A DNA stretch of 64,000 nucleotides from Brevundimonas sp. (GCF_003248455.1 NZ_QFNM01000001.1:45644-109643), one strand, 5' to 3'; counted from the stretch's first letter, positions 6,024 through 14,900 are shown. The notes: a model not told the origin generated them from the sequence alone. Made by a program: numbers and translations.

Positions 6024-8342
6024 CTACGCCGCCGCCAGAGACGGACCGCCGTCCCGGTAAGCAAGAGGCATCCGCTGAAGCTGTCCGGGTTCGAGCCAGT
6101 AGCGCGCGTCACCGACATAGGCCGCCATCGCCTCTCCAGTCCTGACGACGATGGAGAGGCTCTGACCGACGGCGTCGATGGCGACCTCAAGCGCGCGCCC
6201 CCGCCATTGGAGAGGGATATGCATAGTCGTCCAGTCCGGCGGAAGCTGAGGGCGCAGCCTGATCCCGTCTTCCGTGAAGGAAACACCGGCAAACCCCATG
6301 ACCGTCGTCATCCACACCCCCCCGAGCGCGGCCATGTGAAGTCCCCCGCCGATCGCCGCCTTGGCGTCGCTGAGGTCAATCGCGGATGTCCGCCGGAAAT
6401 AGTCAAGCGCCTGACGGGTCCGGCCGAGGCGGGCGGCGGCCAGACCGTGCATTGCAGTGCTGAGCGAGCTGCCATGGCTGCACCGCGGCGCATACCAGGC
6501 GAAGTTCGCGGCATCTGCACCATCCGGGAAGGCTTCCGGCAGAAGAACAAGGAGCGCCACGACATCCGCCTGTTTGATGATTTGGGAGGCTGCGGTGCGG
6601 TCGCGACCGAGCACGACGTCTATCGGGACGGAGCGTCCTTCATAAGCCTGCAGGTCGATGTCTTCGAGGTTGGAGTAGCCTTCGAACTGTTCGAACAGGC
6701 CCGTGTCAGCGTTGAAACCGGTCGAGAGGGCTTCAGCGGCGGCCGGCCAGCTCGCGAACTCGGTATCGGTCAGGCCCAAATCCATCGAAAGCGCGGCCCA
6801 CCGGTCCGGCCAGTGCTGCCGCAGCAAGTTCGCCACCTCGACGCCGCGCTCGATGTTCCAGCGCGCCATGACGTTCGTGAACGCATTGTCGTCGATGCTC
6901 TCATGATATTCGTCCGGGCCGATCACCTCTCGGATGTGCCGGCGCCCGTCTTCTTCGGGGACCGCGCGGCTGACCCAGAACCGAGCGGTCTCCAGCAGGA
7001 TTTCCGCGCCAGCGTTCAGCAGGAAGGCTTCATCGCGGGTCAGGGTCCAGTACTGCCAGACGGCATAGGCCACATCCGCGCTGATATGCTGTTCCTGGGA
7101 ACCGCAGAGGATGTCGAACACCTGCCGATCGGGCGCCACGGCCTGGTCCGGCGTGACATCGGCGCCTGTGTCCGCCGATTCCCACGCATAGAGCGCACCG
7201 CGCCATCCGAGGCGCGCGGCCTTTTCGCGTGCGCCGTCCAGCGTGTGGAAGCGGTACATCAGCAGCGCGCGCGCCGCCTCGGGCCAGGTGAGGCAATAGA
7301 AGGGCAGCAGGAAGATCTCGGTGTCCCAGAAGACGTGGCCCGCATAGTCCTCGCCTGTCAGTCCGCGCGCCGCGACAGAGACGAATTCATTGTCCGGATT
7401 GACCGCGCCGTTCAGGTGATAGGCGGCGAATCGCAGCGCCTGTTGCGCCGCCGGGTCGCCCTCGATCTGGACATCACTGGCGCGCCACCGGTGTGACCAG
7501 GCGTCTTCGTGTCGCGCCAACACGCCAGACCAGCCGAGACGGACAGCGGCGTCGAGTTCCTGGCGCGCGCGCGCCGCCAAGTCGGTGGAGCCGGCGTCGT
7601 CGATTTCCAGAGCGACCAGCCGTGAGAACTCGACGACCTGCCTTGGCGACGTCTGCCAGTTCCACGCCATACTGAGGCCGTTCAAGCCGTCTGCGGACAG
7701 GTCGACGTTATCGACGGTCAGGAAGGCGGTGGCGGCCATGGCCAGACCCTTGGCGGAACGATGCGCGCGCCAGACCGCCAGGGCCGGCTCCTCGTGATCG
7801 AGCCTCAGCGCCGCGTCGGCCGGCGCCACCAGCGCCTCAAGGCGGACCTCTGAGTCGCCCTGTTCGATCAGGAAGCGGATGCGTTGCAGGCCAATGGCGC
7901 GCTGACTGGCCGAGACCAGCCGCATTTCGTGGACTCGAACCGCGACATTGTCGCGGGTGTGACGACACTCGGTGAACAGAGCCCCGCGGCTCATGTCCAG
8001 GCTCATCCGATAGGACGGCACGTCGCTGGGCTCGTGGACCATCGGTCCGTCGGGCAACAACAGGCGGACTTGCAGCCAGTCCGGCGCCGGGACGAGCCGT
8101 GGCAAGGCGTCAATCGCATCCCCCGTCGCGAACAGGCCGGCCACGGAGGTCCGGGAGGGCGTGATCCACCGTTCCCCGCGCGTGAAAGCGCGCCCGCCCC
8201 GCACCCCCATCAGGCCGTTGCTGAGGGTGAAGCGTGATTGTCGGCTGGTCTCGCGAAACGGATCGTAGCCGATGGCGTCGACACGCCATTCCGGATCCGC
8301 CGTTGGGTCGAAGGCGGCTGAGGCCGGGGTCGAGGCCGTCAT
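6024..8342 (-). CDS. glycoside hydrolase family 65 disaccharide phosphorylase
   Basis: A 772-residue GH65 protein (maltose, trehalose or kojibiose phosphorylase type) that would split an alpha-glucobiose with phosphate into beta-glucose 1-phosphate and glucose. The N-terminal beta-sandwich begins with RFTLSNGLMGVRG. The catalytic (alpha/alpha)6 barrel contains FWDTEIF and the general acid in GPDEYHE (Glu478), and later KQADVV and HGSSLS, which bind phosphate in the family. Which disaccharide is used cannot be read from sequence. The ATG at 8342 overlaps the phosphomutase stop codon (ATGA), showing translational coupling. The pair yields glucose 6-phosphate for one ATP less than hydrolysis. 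Confidence 0.88.
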   Translation of the reverse strand: MTASTPASAAFDPTADPEWRVDAIGYDPFRETSRQSRFTLSNGLMGVRGGRAFTRGERWITPSRTSVAGLFATGDAIDALPRLVPAPDWLQVRLLLPDGPMVHEPSDVPSYRMSLDMSRGALFTECRHTRDNVAVRVHEMRLVSASQRAIGLQRIRFLIEQGDSEVRLEALVAPADAALRLDHEEPALAVWRAHRSAKGLAMAATAFLTVDNVDLSADGLNGLSMAWNWQTSPRQVVEFSRLVALEIDDAGSTDLAARARQELDAAVRLGWSGVLARHEDAWSHRWRASDVQIEGDPAAQQALRFAAYHLNGAVNPDNEFVSVAARGLTGEDYAGHVFWDTEIFLLPFYCLTWPEAARALLMYRFHTLDGAREKAARLGWRGALYAWESADTGADVTPDQAVAPDRQVFDILCGSQEQHISADVAYAVWQYWTLTRDEAFLLNAGAEILLETARFWVSRAVPEEDGRRHIREVIGPDEYHESIDDNAFTNVMARWNIERGVEVANLLRQHWPDRWAALSMDLGLTDTEFASWPAAAEALSTGFNADTGLFEQFEGYSNLEDIDLQAYEGRSVPIDVVLGRDRTAASQIIKQADVVALLVLLPEAFPDGADAANFAWYAPRCSHGSSLSTAMHGLAAARLGRTRQALDYFRRTSAIDLSDAKAAIGGGLHMAALGGVWMTTVMGFAGVSFTEDGIRLRPQLPPDWTTMHIPLQWRGRALEVAIDAVGQSLSIVVRTGEAMAAYVGDARYWLEPGQLQRMPLAYRDGGPSLAAA

Positions 8343-9091
8343 GGGCCGCACCGGTCCAACCGACCCAAGTCCAGGGCCGGAACATCGACCTCGTCGAGGG
8401 TTGCAACGACGAGGCCGGCGCCGGCCGTGGCGAGCAGGTCCGTTTCACCGCGGCGGGCCACGCCCAGAGCCTGCATCCGCGCAGCGCGCGCGGCGGCGAT
8501 TCCGGCCGGGGCGTCCTCAATAACGAAACAGGATGCCGGCGCTGCCTGCATTTCGAGGGCGGCGAGCAGAAAGAGATCTGGGGCGGGCTTTCCACGGGGC
8601 ACCGCGCGTCCGGACACGTCGGCGTCGAAGAGATCGAACAGGCTGCCGCCGCCGTCGCCAGGGATGGATCGCATCATGGCGGTGGCGTTGCGTGAGGACG
8701 ATGCCGCGGCCAGACGAAGACCTCGACCTTTCAGGGCCACGGCGAACCGGACAGCATCTGGAAAGGCCACGACGCCGCCGGCGGCGATGAGCTCTTCAAG
8801 CCGCGCCTGTTTGCGGATGGCATAGGCCTGCGCCCGCGTCCCGGCATCGGGCACGCCCAATATGGTCAGGGCCGCGAGAGCGCCGTCGAGGCGGGGCTTG
8901 CCCGCGACTTCGGTTTGATAGATCTGCGCGGTGAAGCGGCTGGGATCACAAATCCCGTCGAGCGCCTCGCGCCATGCCTGCTCATGCGGCGAGCGTAGGA
9001 GGACTCCGTCGACATCAAAGATCGCGCTGGTCAAGCGCGCCGTTGGCGTGGATCGGCCAGCGATCTCATCATCGGGCGGGGTTGAACTCAT
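8339..9091 (-). CDS. pgmB: HAD-family beta-phosphoglucomutase
   Basis: A HAD hydrolase of about 250 residues. It has the nucleophile motif FDVDGVLL (DxD), a helical cap, motif II in AAASSS, the Lys of GKPAPD (motif III) and the acidic motif IEDAPAGI. Converting beta-glucose 1-phosphate to glucose 6-phosphate is its expected role because the GH65 phosphorylase that makes that substrate follows with an ATGA overlap. The start is uncertain: ATG at 9091 (GAG about 8 bases upstream) is chosen, ATG at 9100 is equally in frame, and the longest frame would use TTG at 9154 inside the FNR-type box. The box centre is 47-56 bases before these ATGs. Confidence 0.8.
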   Translation of the reverse strand: MSSTPPDDEIAGRSTPTARLTSAIFDVDGVLLRSPHEQAWREALDGICDPSRFTAQIYQTEVAGKPRLDGALAALTILGVPDAGTRAQAYAIRKQARLEELIAAGGVVAFPDAVRFAVALKGRGLRLAAASSSRNATAMMRSIPGDGGGSLFDLFDADVSGRAVPRGKPAPDLFLLAALEMQAAPASCFVIEDAPAGIAAARAARMQALGVARRGETDLLATAGAGLVVATLDEVDVPALDLGRLDRCGP

Positions 9092-9140
9092 CGAGGCCAT
9101 CTCATGGCGCAGATTGTGATCTGTCCGGATCCGTCGCGCC

Positions 9141-9154
9141 TTGAGCCAGATCAA
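9141..9154 (-). promoter_or_regulatory. FNR/FixK-type box upstream of the phosphomutase-phosphorylase operon
   Basis: TTGAT-CTGG-CTCAA on the minus strand, a full TTGA-N6-TCAA match with one imperfect inner pair. It lies between the ATPase stop and the phosphomutase start. A CACAAT hexamer about 31 bases downstream could be the -10. Confidence 0.6.
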
Positions 9155-9167
9155 TGACCGATCCTCG

Positions 9168-11678
9168 TCACGCCCTGGCCGGGCTCACGGGTGGTGCGCG
9201 GCTCGCCCGCCAGGCGTGGGTCAGCCAGCGAGTCGGAGCGGCCCAGCCCCCGGTTACGGCGGCCACGCCAAGGGCCATCGCCAGGACCTCCATAGGGGGC
9301 GCTTCAAAGCGGAACAGGGTCTCCAAGGGTGGAACAAAGACGCACAGTGTCAGCACCGCCGAAGCCGTCGCCACAATGGCCCAGAAGATGCGGCGATGGG
9401 GGTCGAACAAGGGCACGCCAGAAGACGCGGAGTCCGTGAGCGCCAGCACCATGTTCGCCATGGCGAGGGCGACGAACGCCGCCGCCCGCGCTTGGGTCTC
9501 GGGGATCTGTTGCAGGGCCCAGAGATAGAAGCTCAGCACGCCGAAGAGGATCACGAGCCCCTGAAGGACGCCGAACGCGATCTGCCTCGGCCCAAACAGA
9601 GCGGCGTCGACCTTGCGCGGCGGTTTGCGCATGGCGTCCTTCTCGCTCGGCTCGGCCTCAAAGACGAGCGAGCAGACCGGGTCGATGACCAGTTCGAGGA
9701 AGATGACGTGGGCTGGGAAGAGCATGGGAGGCGCGCCGAGCAGGATTGGAAGGAGCGCCAGGCCCGCCAGCGGGACATGGACGGCCACGATGAAGGTCAA
9801 CGCCTTGCGCAGATTGGCGAAAATCCGCCGGCCAAGCCTGATGCCGCCCACAATCGAGCCGAAGCTGTCGTCAAGCAGGACGATGTCGGCCGCTTCGCGC
9901 GCGACGTCGGTGCCCCGCCGGCCCATGGCGATTCCGATATCCGCCGCTTGAAGCGCGGGGGCGTCGTTCACACCGTCGCCGGTCATGGCGACCAGTTCGC
10001 CATTGGCGCGGAACGCCTCGACCAGCGCCAGCTTCTGGTCCGGCTGCACCCTCGCAAAGACCCGGATCCTGCGGACGCGATCTTGTAGGGTGCGCCCATC
10101 CAACCGGGCGAGATCATCGCCAGTCAGGACCCCCGCCTCGACATCGATCCCCGACTGCCGCGCGATTTCCAACGCTGTCGCCGGATAGTCGCCTGTAATC
10201 ATGGCCACCGCGATCCCGGCGCGACGGGCCTCCGCGAGGGCGGCCGGGACGTCTGGCCGGACCGGGTCCAGGAACCCGACGAGACCCAGGAAGGCGAACG
10301 TCGCCTCCTTTGGGTCTTCAAATGCCGCATCCTTGCCCGAGACGTCGGCGACCGCCAGGACGCGCAGACCCTCAGCGGCCATGACGTCCAGCCCCCGCGC
10401 AATCGGGGCGGTCTGTTCGGGTGTCAGGCGGCAGAGGGCGAAGATGGCTTCAGGCGCGCCCTTGGCCGCCGCAATCAGGCCGCCGTCCTGCAGACGCCAC
10501 TGCTGGACCACGGCCATGCGACCGCTTTTTAACGGCCAAGCCCCCGTGAGACGCGCTCCGTCTGAAACCACCGGGCAAAGAGCGCGGATGGCCCTATCCA
10601 TGGGATCCGTCGGGGTGACTGCGCTGGCGCGGCCCGCCGCCGCCAGGATCAACTGAGCCCCTTGCGTGGGCTGGGCTGAGCGCAGGTCGCTGATCCCGTC
10701 CCGATGCCAGATCTGCGTCAGCGACATGCGGTTTTCCGTCAGGGTGCCGGTCTTGTCGACGCACAGGATCGTCGCCCCGCCCAAGGTCTCGATCACCGCG
10801 CCGCGTCGCACCAGAACGCGGTGCTGCGCGAGCCGCCAAGCGCCCAGCGCCATGAAGACGGAGAGCACCATCGGGAACTCCTCGGGGATGAGCGAGATGG
10901 CGACCGTGATCCCGGCGAGCACGGCCTGAATCCAGTCGCTTCTTAGAACACCGTAGGCGACGGTCACCGTGCCGCTCAGGGCGACCGCGAGGAGCCCGAA
11001 CACCGCGACAAGCCGCCGTGTCGATTTCTGGAGGGGCGTCGCACCGGTTCGAATGGTCGCCAGCGACGCGCCAATCTTGCCCAAGGCTGTCCGGGGTCCG
11101 GTCTCAAGGACCTTCATAACCGCTTGCCCGCTGGCGATCAGGGTGCCGGCGAACAGTCGATCGTCACACGCAGGGCCGTCCAGGTCCGTGCGCGCTGTCG
11201 CCTTGGCGATCGGCGCCGATTCTCCGGTGAGCGCGGACTCATCGACGCTCAGCACATCGCCGTCCACGAGGCGACCATCCGCAGGGATGCGCTGGCCTTC
11301 GCCAATCAGAATGATGTCGCCTGGGACGAGCCCGTTGACGGGCGCGACCCTCTCTATCCCGTCCCTGATCAGCCTCACGCTCGGCTCCGCGAGGTCGCGC
11401 AGCGCTTTCAGGGCGCGTTGGCTGCGGGCCTCCTGCACCACAACGAGACCAACCGTCGCAGCAGCCGCCAAGGTCAGAAAAAGCCCCTCCCCCAGGTTGC
11501 CGATGAGGAGGTAGAGGACGGAAGCGGCCACCAGCAGCAAAAACATCGGCTCACGCAGGGTGCCGGCCAGGATCCGGCCCACCCCGCGTGAGCGGACCGG
11601 GGCGAGCGCATTGGGTCCAGACGTCCGAAGGCGCGCGAGCGCCTCGGTCTCGCTCAGGCCCTGCCATACGGTTTGCAC
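9168..11678 (-). CDS. P-type cation-transporting ATPase (P2-like)
   Basis: An 836-residue ion pump. Visible are the A-domain motif LTGESAPI (TGES), the M4 motif SLIPEEFPM, the phosphorylation site DKTGTLTENR, the nucleotide-domain motif KGAPEAI, and the hinge TGDGVNDAPAL. M5-M10 hydrophobic segments follow (LVFEAEPSE in the M6-M7 loop region). PEEFP in M4 and the absence of N-terminal metal-binding domains argue for a Ca2+/H+/monovalent-type pump rather than a heavy-metal exporter; the ion cannot be fixed from sequence. The GTG start at 11678 is preceded by GGAGA. Its promoter carries an FNR-type box with a well-spaced -10. Confidence 0.88.
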   Translation of the reverse strand: MQTVWQGLSETEALARLRTSGPNALAPVRSRGVGRILAGTLREPMFLLLVAASVLYLLIGNLGEGLFLTLAAAATVGLVVVQEARSQRALKALRDLAEPSVRLIRDGIERVAPVNGLVPGDIILIGEGQRIPADGRLVDGDVLSVDESALTGESAPIAKATARTDLDGPACDDRLFAGTLIASGQAVMKVLETGPRTALGKIGASLATIRTGATPLQKSTRRLVAVFGLLAVALSGTVTVAYGVLRSDWIQAVLAGITVAISLIPEEFPMVLSVFMALGAWRLAQHRVLVRRGAVIETLGGATILCVDKTGTLTENRMSLTQIWHRDGISDLRSAQPTQGAQLILAAAGRASAVTPTDPMDRAIRALCPVVSDGARLTGAWPLKSGRMAVVQQWRLQDGGLIAAAKGAPEAIFALCRLTPEQTAPIARGLDVMAAEGLRVLAVADVSGKDAAFEDPKEATFAFLGLVGFLDPVRPDVPAALAEARRAGIAVAMITGDYPATALEIARQSGIDVEAGVLTGDDLARLDGRTLQDRVRRIRVFARVQPDQKLALVEAFRANGELVAMTGDGVNDAPALQAADIGIAMGRRGTDVAREAADIVLLDDSFGSIVGGIRLGRRIFANLRKALTFIVAVHVPLAGLALLPILLGAPPMLFPAHVIFLELVIDPVCSLVFEAEPSEKDAMRKPPRKVDAALFGPRQIAFGVLQGLVILFGVLSFYLWALQQIPETQARAAAFVALAMANMVLALTDSASSGVPLFDPHRRIFWAIVATASAVLTLCVFVPPLETLFRFEAPPMEVLAMALGVAAVTGGWAAPTRWLTHAWRASRAPPVSPARA

Positions 11679-11718
11679 GTCATCGTCTCCGGCGCGCCTT
11701 CTTTGGCGGCGTTCGGAT

Positions 11719-11759
11719 CCTAGGCCAGGCCGACTCCGGCGCCTTGATGCAGGTCAAGC
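11719..11759 (-). promoter_or_regulatory. FNR/FixK-type promoter of the P-type ATPase gene
   Basis: The box TTGAC-CTGC-ATCAA (11746-11759, minus strand) is followed by a -10-like TAGGAT (11719-11724). The two centres are 31 bases apart, exactly as in a class II FNR promoter with the activator at -41.5. Transcription would start near 11711, leaving a leader of about 33 bases before the GTG. Confidence 0.65.
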
Positions 11760-11848
11760 CTCAAGCCGCTCCAAAGGACCCTGGACCTCCGGAGCGCGCG
11801 CTCTCGGGACAGCCCCGCCCGCACCGTCAGGCTCACCCGGACACCCTC

Positions 11849-12160
11849 TCAGGGGCAGTACATCTCGGCAAGGACGGCGATCACCCGCAGAACAGAAGGC
11901 TCGGCGATGCGGTAGAATATTGTTGTGCCGTTCCGCCGTGTGGCGACGAGCCCCTCTTCGCGCAGTTTCGCCAGGTGCTGGGACAGGGCTGATTGGGACA
12001 GGCCGAGAACGGGCATCATCTGGCTGACGGCCAACTCCTGCTCGCCCAGCTGGCATAGGATCATCAGCCGCTTCTCGTTGGAGAGCGCCCGGAGCAGACC
12101 CGCCGCGTCTGCGGCGCTGGCTTGAAGGCGGGCGAGATCAGCATTTTCGAAGTCGGGCAC
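11849..12160 (-). CDS. bigR: ArsR-family repressor, BigR/SqrR-like persulfide sensor
   Basis: A 103-residue winged-helix regulator with the recognition helix region LSQSALSQHLAKLREEGLV and wing RRNGTTIFYRI. Two cysteines stand where BigR/SqrR have their redox pair: Cys36 in MILCQLGEQEL and Cys102 at the extreme C-terminus (AEMYCP). In BigR/SqrR these form a sulfur bridge on exposure to persulfide and release DNA. The divergent neighbour operon encodes persulfide and sulfite handling, exactly the BigR target set. The start is GTG at 12160; the gene is transcribed away from the operon across a shared 275-base intergenic region. Confidence 0.8.
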   Translation of the reverse strand: MPDFENADLARLQASAADAAGLLRALSNEKRLMILCQLGEQELAVSQMMPVLGLSQSALSQHLAKLREEGLVATRRNGTTIFYRIAEPSVLRVIAVLAEMYCP

Positions 12161-12181
12161 AGCGTCACAACATTTATGTTT

Positions 12182-12209
12182 GCTAAATTAGCCTATACTA
12201 ATATATAGG
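12182..12209. promoter_or_regulatory. tandem AT-rich palindromes, candidate repressor operator
   Basis: An 11-bp perfect palindrome GCTAA-A-TTAGC (12182-12192) abuts a second inverted repeat CCTATA-N6-TATAGG (12192-12209). Both are conspicuously AT-rich in a GC-rich background and lie 22-49 bases upstream of the BigR-like gene, overlapping its likely promoter. This fits autoregulation and control of the divergent sulfur operon by one ArsR dimer per palindrome (inference). Confidence 0.6.
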
Positions 12210-12347
12210 GCTTTCCCAGAAACTTACAGTCTTGGGAGCGTCAAGCGAGAGCCGTCTGCCTGCCATGCCTTTGCAACCTAGCGACCAAGCGCTTTTCCAA
12301 CAGCGTCTCATCCCTTTCCAACCCGGAGCGGTCGTGGCGACCGCCGG

Positions 12348-12361
12348 TTGACCTGGGTCAA
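12348..12361 (+). promoter_or_regulatory. FNR/FixK-type box upstream of the persulfide dioxygenase operon
   Basis: TTGAC-CTGG-GTCAA, a perfect palindrome identical to the box at 85-98. Its centre lies about 82 bases before the dioxygenase ATG. It suggests that the sulfur operon answers to oxygen status as well as to persulfide. Confidence 0.7.
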
Positions 12362-12435
12362 CGACCTGCCCCGACCGCTTGTGTCACTGCACCTTCATCG
12401 CCCCTCTTCGATCCCTGCCAAACTTGGAGCCCGAC

Positions 12436-13362
12436 ATGCAAGACATACCCCTTCAGGACGCAGCGCGCCTCATTTCGCACGCACGGTCGGGCTCCGCCGC
12501 GGTTCCGACAGTGAGAAGCTTCTTCGACGAACCGACCAATACCGTCAGCTATGTCGTCCACGATCCGGCGACCCGCGAGGCGGCGGTGATCGACAGCGTT
12601 CTGGACTACGACGCGGCGGCGGGCCGGACGTCCTTCGCTTCGGCGGACGCCATCATCGCCCATGTGAAGGTCGAGGGGCTGAAGGTCGCCTGGCTGCTGG
12701 AGACCCACGCCCACGCCGACCACCTGTCGGCCGCGCCCTATCTGAAGGACCATCTGGGCGGACAGCTCGCGATCGGTCGCGAAATCATCCACGTCCAGAC
12801 TGTCTTTGGAAAGATCTTCAACGCCGGCGCCGCATTCGCGCGCGACGGCTCGGAGTTCGATCGCCTGTTCGAGGACGGAGACGTTTTCCGGATTGGCGGG
12901 CTTGAAGCCATCGCGCTTCATGTGCCCGGTCATACGCCAGCGGACCTGGCCTATGTGATCGGCGACGCCGTCTTCACCGGCGACACCCTGTTCATGCCCG
13001 ACTACGGCACGGCGCGCGCCGACTTCCCTGGTGGCGACTCCCGCCAACTGTATCGTTCGATCCGCCGCCTCATGGCTCTGCCCGAGCAGACGCGCCTGTT
13101 CCACTGCCACGACTATAAGGCCGCCGGACGCGACACCTTCGCCTGGGAGACCACGGTCGGAGCCCAGCGCGCGGGCAACGTCCATGTCCATGAAGGCGTC
13201 GGAGAGGATGAGTTCGTGGCCATGCGCGATGCGCGCGACGCCACCCTGTCCATGCCCAAGCTGATCCTGCCTTCGATCCAGGTGAACATGCGCGGCGGCC
13301 ATCTGCCCGAGCCGGAATCCAACGGCGCCCGCTACCTCAAGATCCCGCTGGACGTTCTGTGA
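12436..13362 (+). CDS. MBL-fold persulfide dioxygenase (ETHE1/Blh-like)
   Basis: A 308-residue metallo-beta-lactamase-fold enzyme that would oxidise glutathione persulfide to sulfite and glutathione. The metal motif is THAHADH, followed by HVPGHTPADLAYVIGDAVFTGDTLF and FHCHDY, which supply the other His and Asp ligands; this is the ETHE1/Blh pattern. The ATG at 12436 has GGAG 7 bases upstream; an in-frame upstream extension lacks one. It is the first gene of an operon linked by overlaps, divergent from a BigR-like repressor, and its sulfite product would be exported by the TauE protein at the operon end. Confidence 0.88.
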   Translation: MQDIPLQDAARLISHARSGSAAVPTVRSFFDEPTNTVSYVVHDPATREAAVIDSVLDYDAAAGRTSFASADAIIAHVKVEGLKVAWLLETHAHADHLSAAPYLKDHLGGQLAIGREIIHVQTVFGKIFNAGAAFARDGSEFDRLFEDGDVFRIGGLEAIALHVPGHTPADLAYVIGDAVFTGDTLFMPDYGTARADFPGGDSRQLYRSIRRLMALPEQTRLFHCHDYKAAGRDTFAWETTVGAQRAGNVHVHEGVGEDEFVAMRDARDATLSMPKLILPSIQVNMRGGHLPEPESNGARYLKIPLDVL

Positions 13363-13805
13363 TGACCGACCTTCTCGCCAACGCCATGCCGGTCCAGGGG
13401 CTGATCGGCGGCCTGATGATCGGCACGGCCTCGGCCATCATGCTGCTGGGCCTCGGACGCATCGCGGGTGTCAGCGGCCTCGCGGCGCGAGCCACAGGGA
13501 TCACCGTCGACGGCGCGCCCCGTCCGCTCGCGATCGCCTTCGTGGTCGGTCTGCCGCTGGGCGCCCTGCTCGTGGCGCTGATCCTCGGACCCGTCGAAAC
13601 ACGGTTCGAACAGGGTTTCGCCGCCCTCATCATCGGCGGCCTGGTGGTCGGGTTCGGCACTCGGCTGGGCAGCGGCTGCACCAGCGGACACGGCGTTTGC
13701 GGCATGTCCCGACTGTCGGCGCGGTCGCTGGTGGCGACCGCCACCTTCATGCTCACGGGCTTCGCGACGGTCGCCGCCATGAACGCGATGGGGCTGGGAC
13801 AATGA
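13362..13805 (+). CDS. YeeE/YedE family inner-membrane protein (sulfur transport, first half)
   Basis: A 147-residue protein with four hydrophobic helices and the signature GSGCTSGHGVCG, whose cysteine is used in thiosulfate passage in YeeE-type transporters. The ATG at 13362 shares one base with the dioxygenase stop (TGATG). It is half the length of full YeeE, and the next gene supplies a matching half, an arrangement common in bigR operons. Confidence 0.82.
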   Translation: MTDLLANAMPVQGLIGGLMIGTASAIMLLGLGRIAGVSGLAARATGITVDGAPRPLAIAFVVGLPLGALLVALILGPVETRFEQGFAALIIGGLVVGFGTRLGSGCTSGHGVCGMSRLSARSLVATATFMLTGFATVAAMNAMGLGQ

Positions 13806-14254
13806 AGCGCCCGATCGTCTTCGCCCTGATCGCGGGCGTTCTGTTCGGCGCCGGTCTGGCCGTCTCCGGCATGGCCGATCCGCAGCGCGTGCGCGGCTTC
13901 CTCGACCTGTTCGGCGCTTGGGACCCGACGCTGGCCTTCGTCATGGGCGGGGCCCTGATCCCCATGGCCCTCGCCTGGCGAATTCAGAAGCGGATGCCTT
14001 CGCCGATGGCGGCCGAGCGGTTCGCTCTGCCCACCGCCCGCGATCTCGACCCCCGCCTGATCGGCGGAGCGGCCCTGTTCGGCATCGGCTGGGGCATCGC
14101 CGGGCTCTGCCCCGGCCCCGCCATCGCCGACCTCGCCATCGCCCCTGTCCCCGCCGCCCTCTTCGTCGCGGCCATGCTGGCCGGGATGATCCTGCACCGC
14201 CTGCTGCCCGCCGCCCCGGCGAAGCAGTCCTCCCTGGAGACATCCAATGTCTGA
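13802..14254 (+). CDS. DUF6691/YeeE-like inner-membrane protein (second half)
   Basis: A 150-residue membrane protein. Near the N-terminus it has FGAGLAVSGMADPQRVRGFLD and later GIGWGIAGLCPGPA, the Cys-containing signature of the YeeE/YedE superfamily. It overlaps the preceding gene by ATGA, so the two halves are probably made in equal amounts and form one transporter (inference). Its end overlaps the peroxiredoxin gene by 8 bases. Confidence 0.82.
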   Translation: MKRPIVFALIAGVLFGAGLAVSGMADPQRVRGFLDLFGAWDPTLAFVMGGALIPMALAWRIQKRMPSPMAAERFALPTARDLDPRLIGGAALFGIGWGIAGLCPGPAIADLAIAPVPAALFVAAMLAGMILHRLLPAAPAKQSSLETSNV

Positions 14255-14900
14255 GATCCAAAGCACCGTCGGCCTGCCGCGCCTGAACGCGCCCGCGCCG
14301 AACTTCTCCGCCAAGACCACGCACGGCGACCGCTCGCTGGCCGACTACAAGGGCCAGTGGCTGGTGCTGTTCTCGCACCCGTCGGACTTCACCCCGGTCT
14401 GCACGACGGAGTTCATCGGCTTCGCCAAGGTCGCGGCGGAACTGAAGGCGAAGAACTGCGAGCTTCTGGGCCTGTCGATCGACAGCATTTTCTCCCACAT
14501 CGCCTGGACGCGGAACATCGCCGAGAAGTTCGGCGTCAAGATCCCCTTCCCGATCATCGAAGACCTGAAGATGGACGTGGCACGCGCCTACGGCATGATC
14601 CACGAGGGGGCCAGCGACACCTCGGCGGTTCGCGCCACCTTCATCATCGATCCCGAAGGCGTCCTGCGCGCCATGCTCTATTATCCCATGAGCAACGGCC
14701 GCTCGATTCCCGAGATCGTCCGCCTGGTCACCGCCATGCAGACGAGCGACGCCAACGGCGTGGCCACACCCGCCGGCTGGCAGCCGGGCGACGACGCCAT
14801 CGTGTCTCCGCCGAAGACTGTGGAAGCCGCCAATGCTCGCGAGGGCGAAGGCTTCAAATATACCGACTGGTATTTCTCGACCCGCCCGATCGCTGCCTGA
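14247..14900 (+). CDS. 1-Cys (Prx6-type) peroxiredoxin
   Basis: A 217-residue thiol peroxidase. The peroxidatic cysteine is Cys52 in SDFTPVCTTEF, with the supporting Arg in VRATFIIDPEG. The C-terminal domain with GWQPGDDAIVSPP is typical of the Prx6 subgroup, and no resolving cysteine is obvious. It starts inside the end of the upstream transporter gene, so it belongs to the sulfur operon, where it may remove peroxide formed during sulfide oxidation or act on persulfides. Confidence 0.88.
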   Translation: MSEIQSTVGLPRLNAPAPNFSAKTTHGDRSLADYKGQWLVLFSHPSDFTPVCTTEFIGFAKVAAELKAKNCELLGLSIDSIFSHIAWTRNIAEKFGVKIPFPIIEDLKMDVARAYGMIHEGASDTSAVRATFIIDPEGVLRAMLYYPMSNGRSIPEIVRLVTAMQTSDANGVATPAGWQPGDDAIVSPPKTVEAANAREGEGFKYTDWYFSTRPIAA

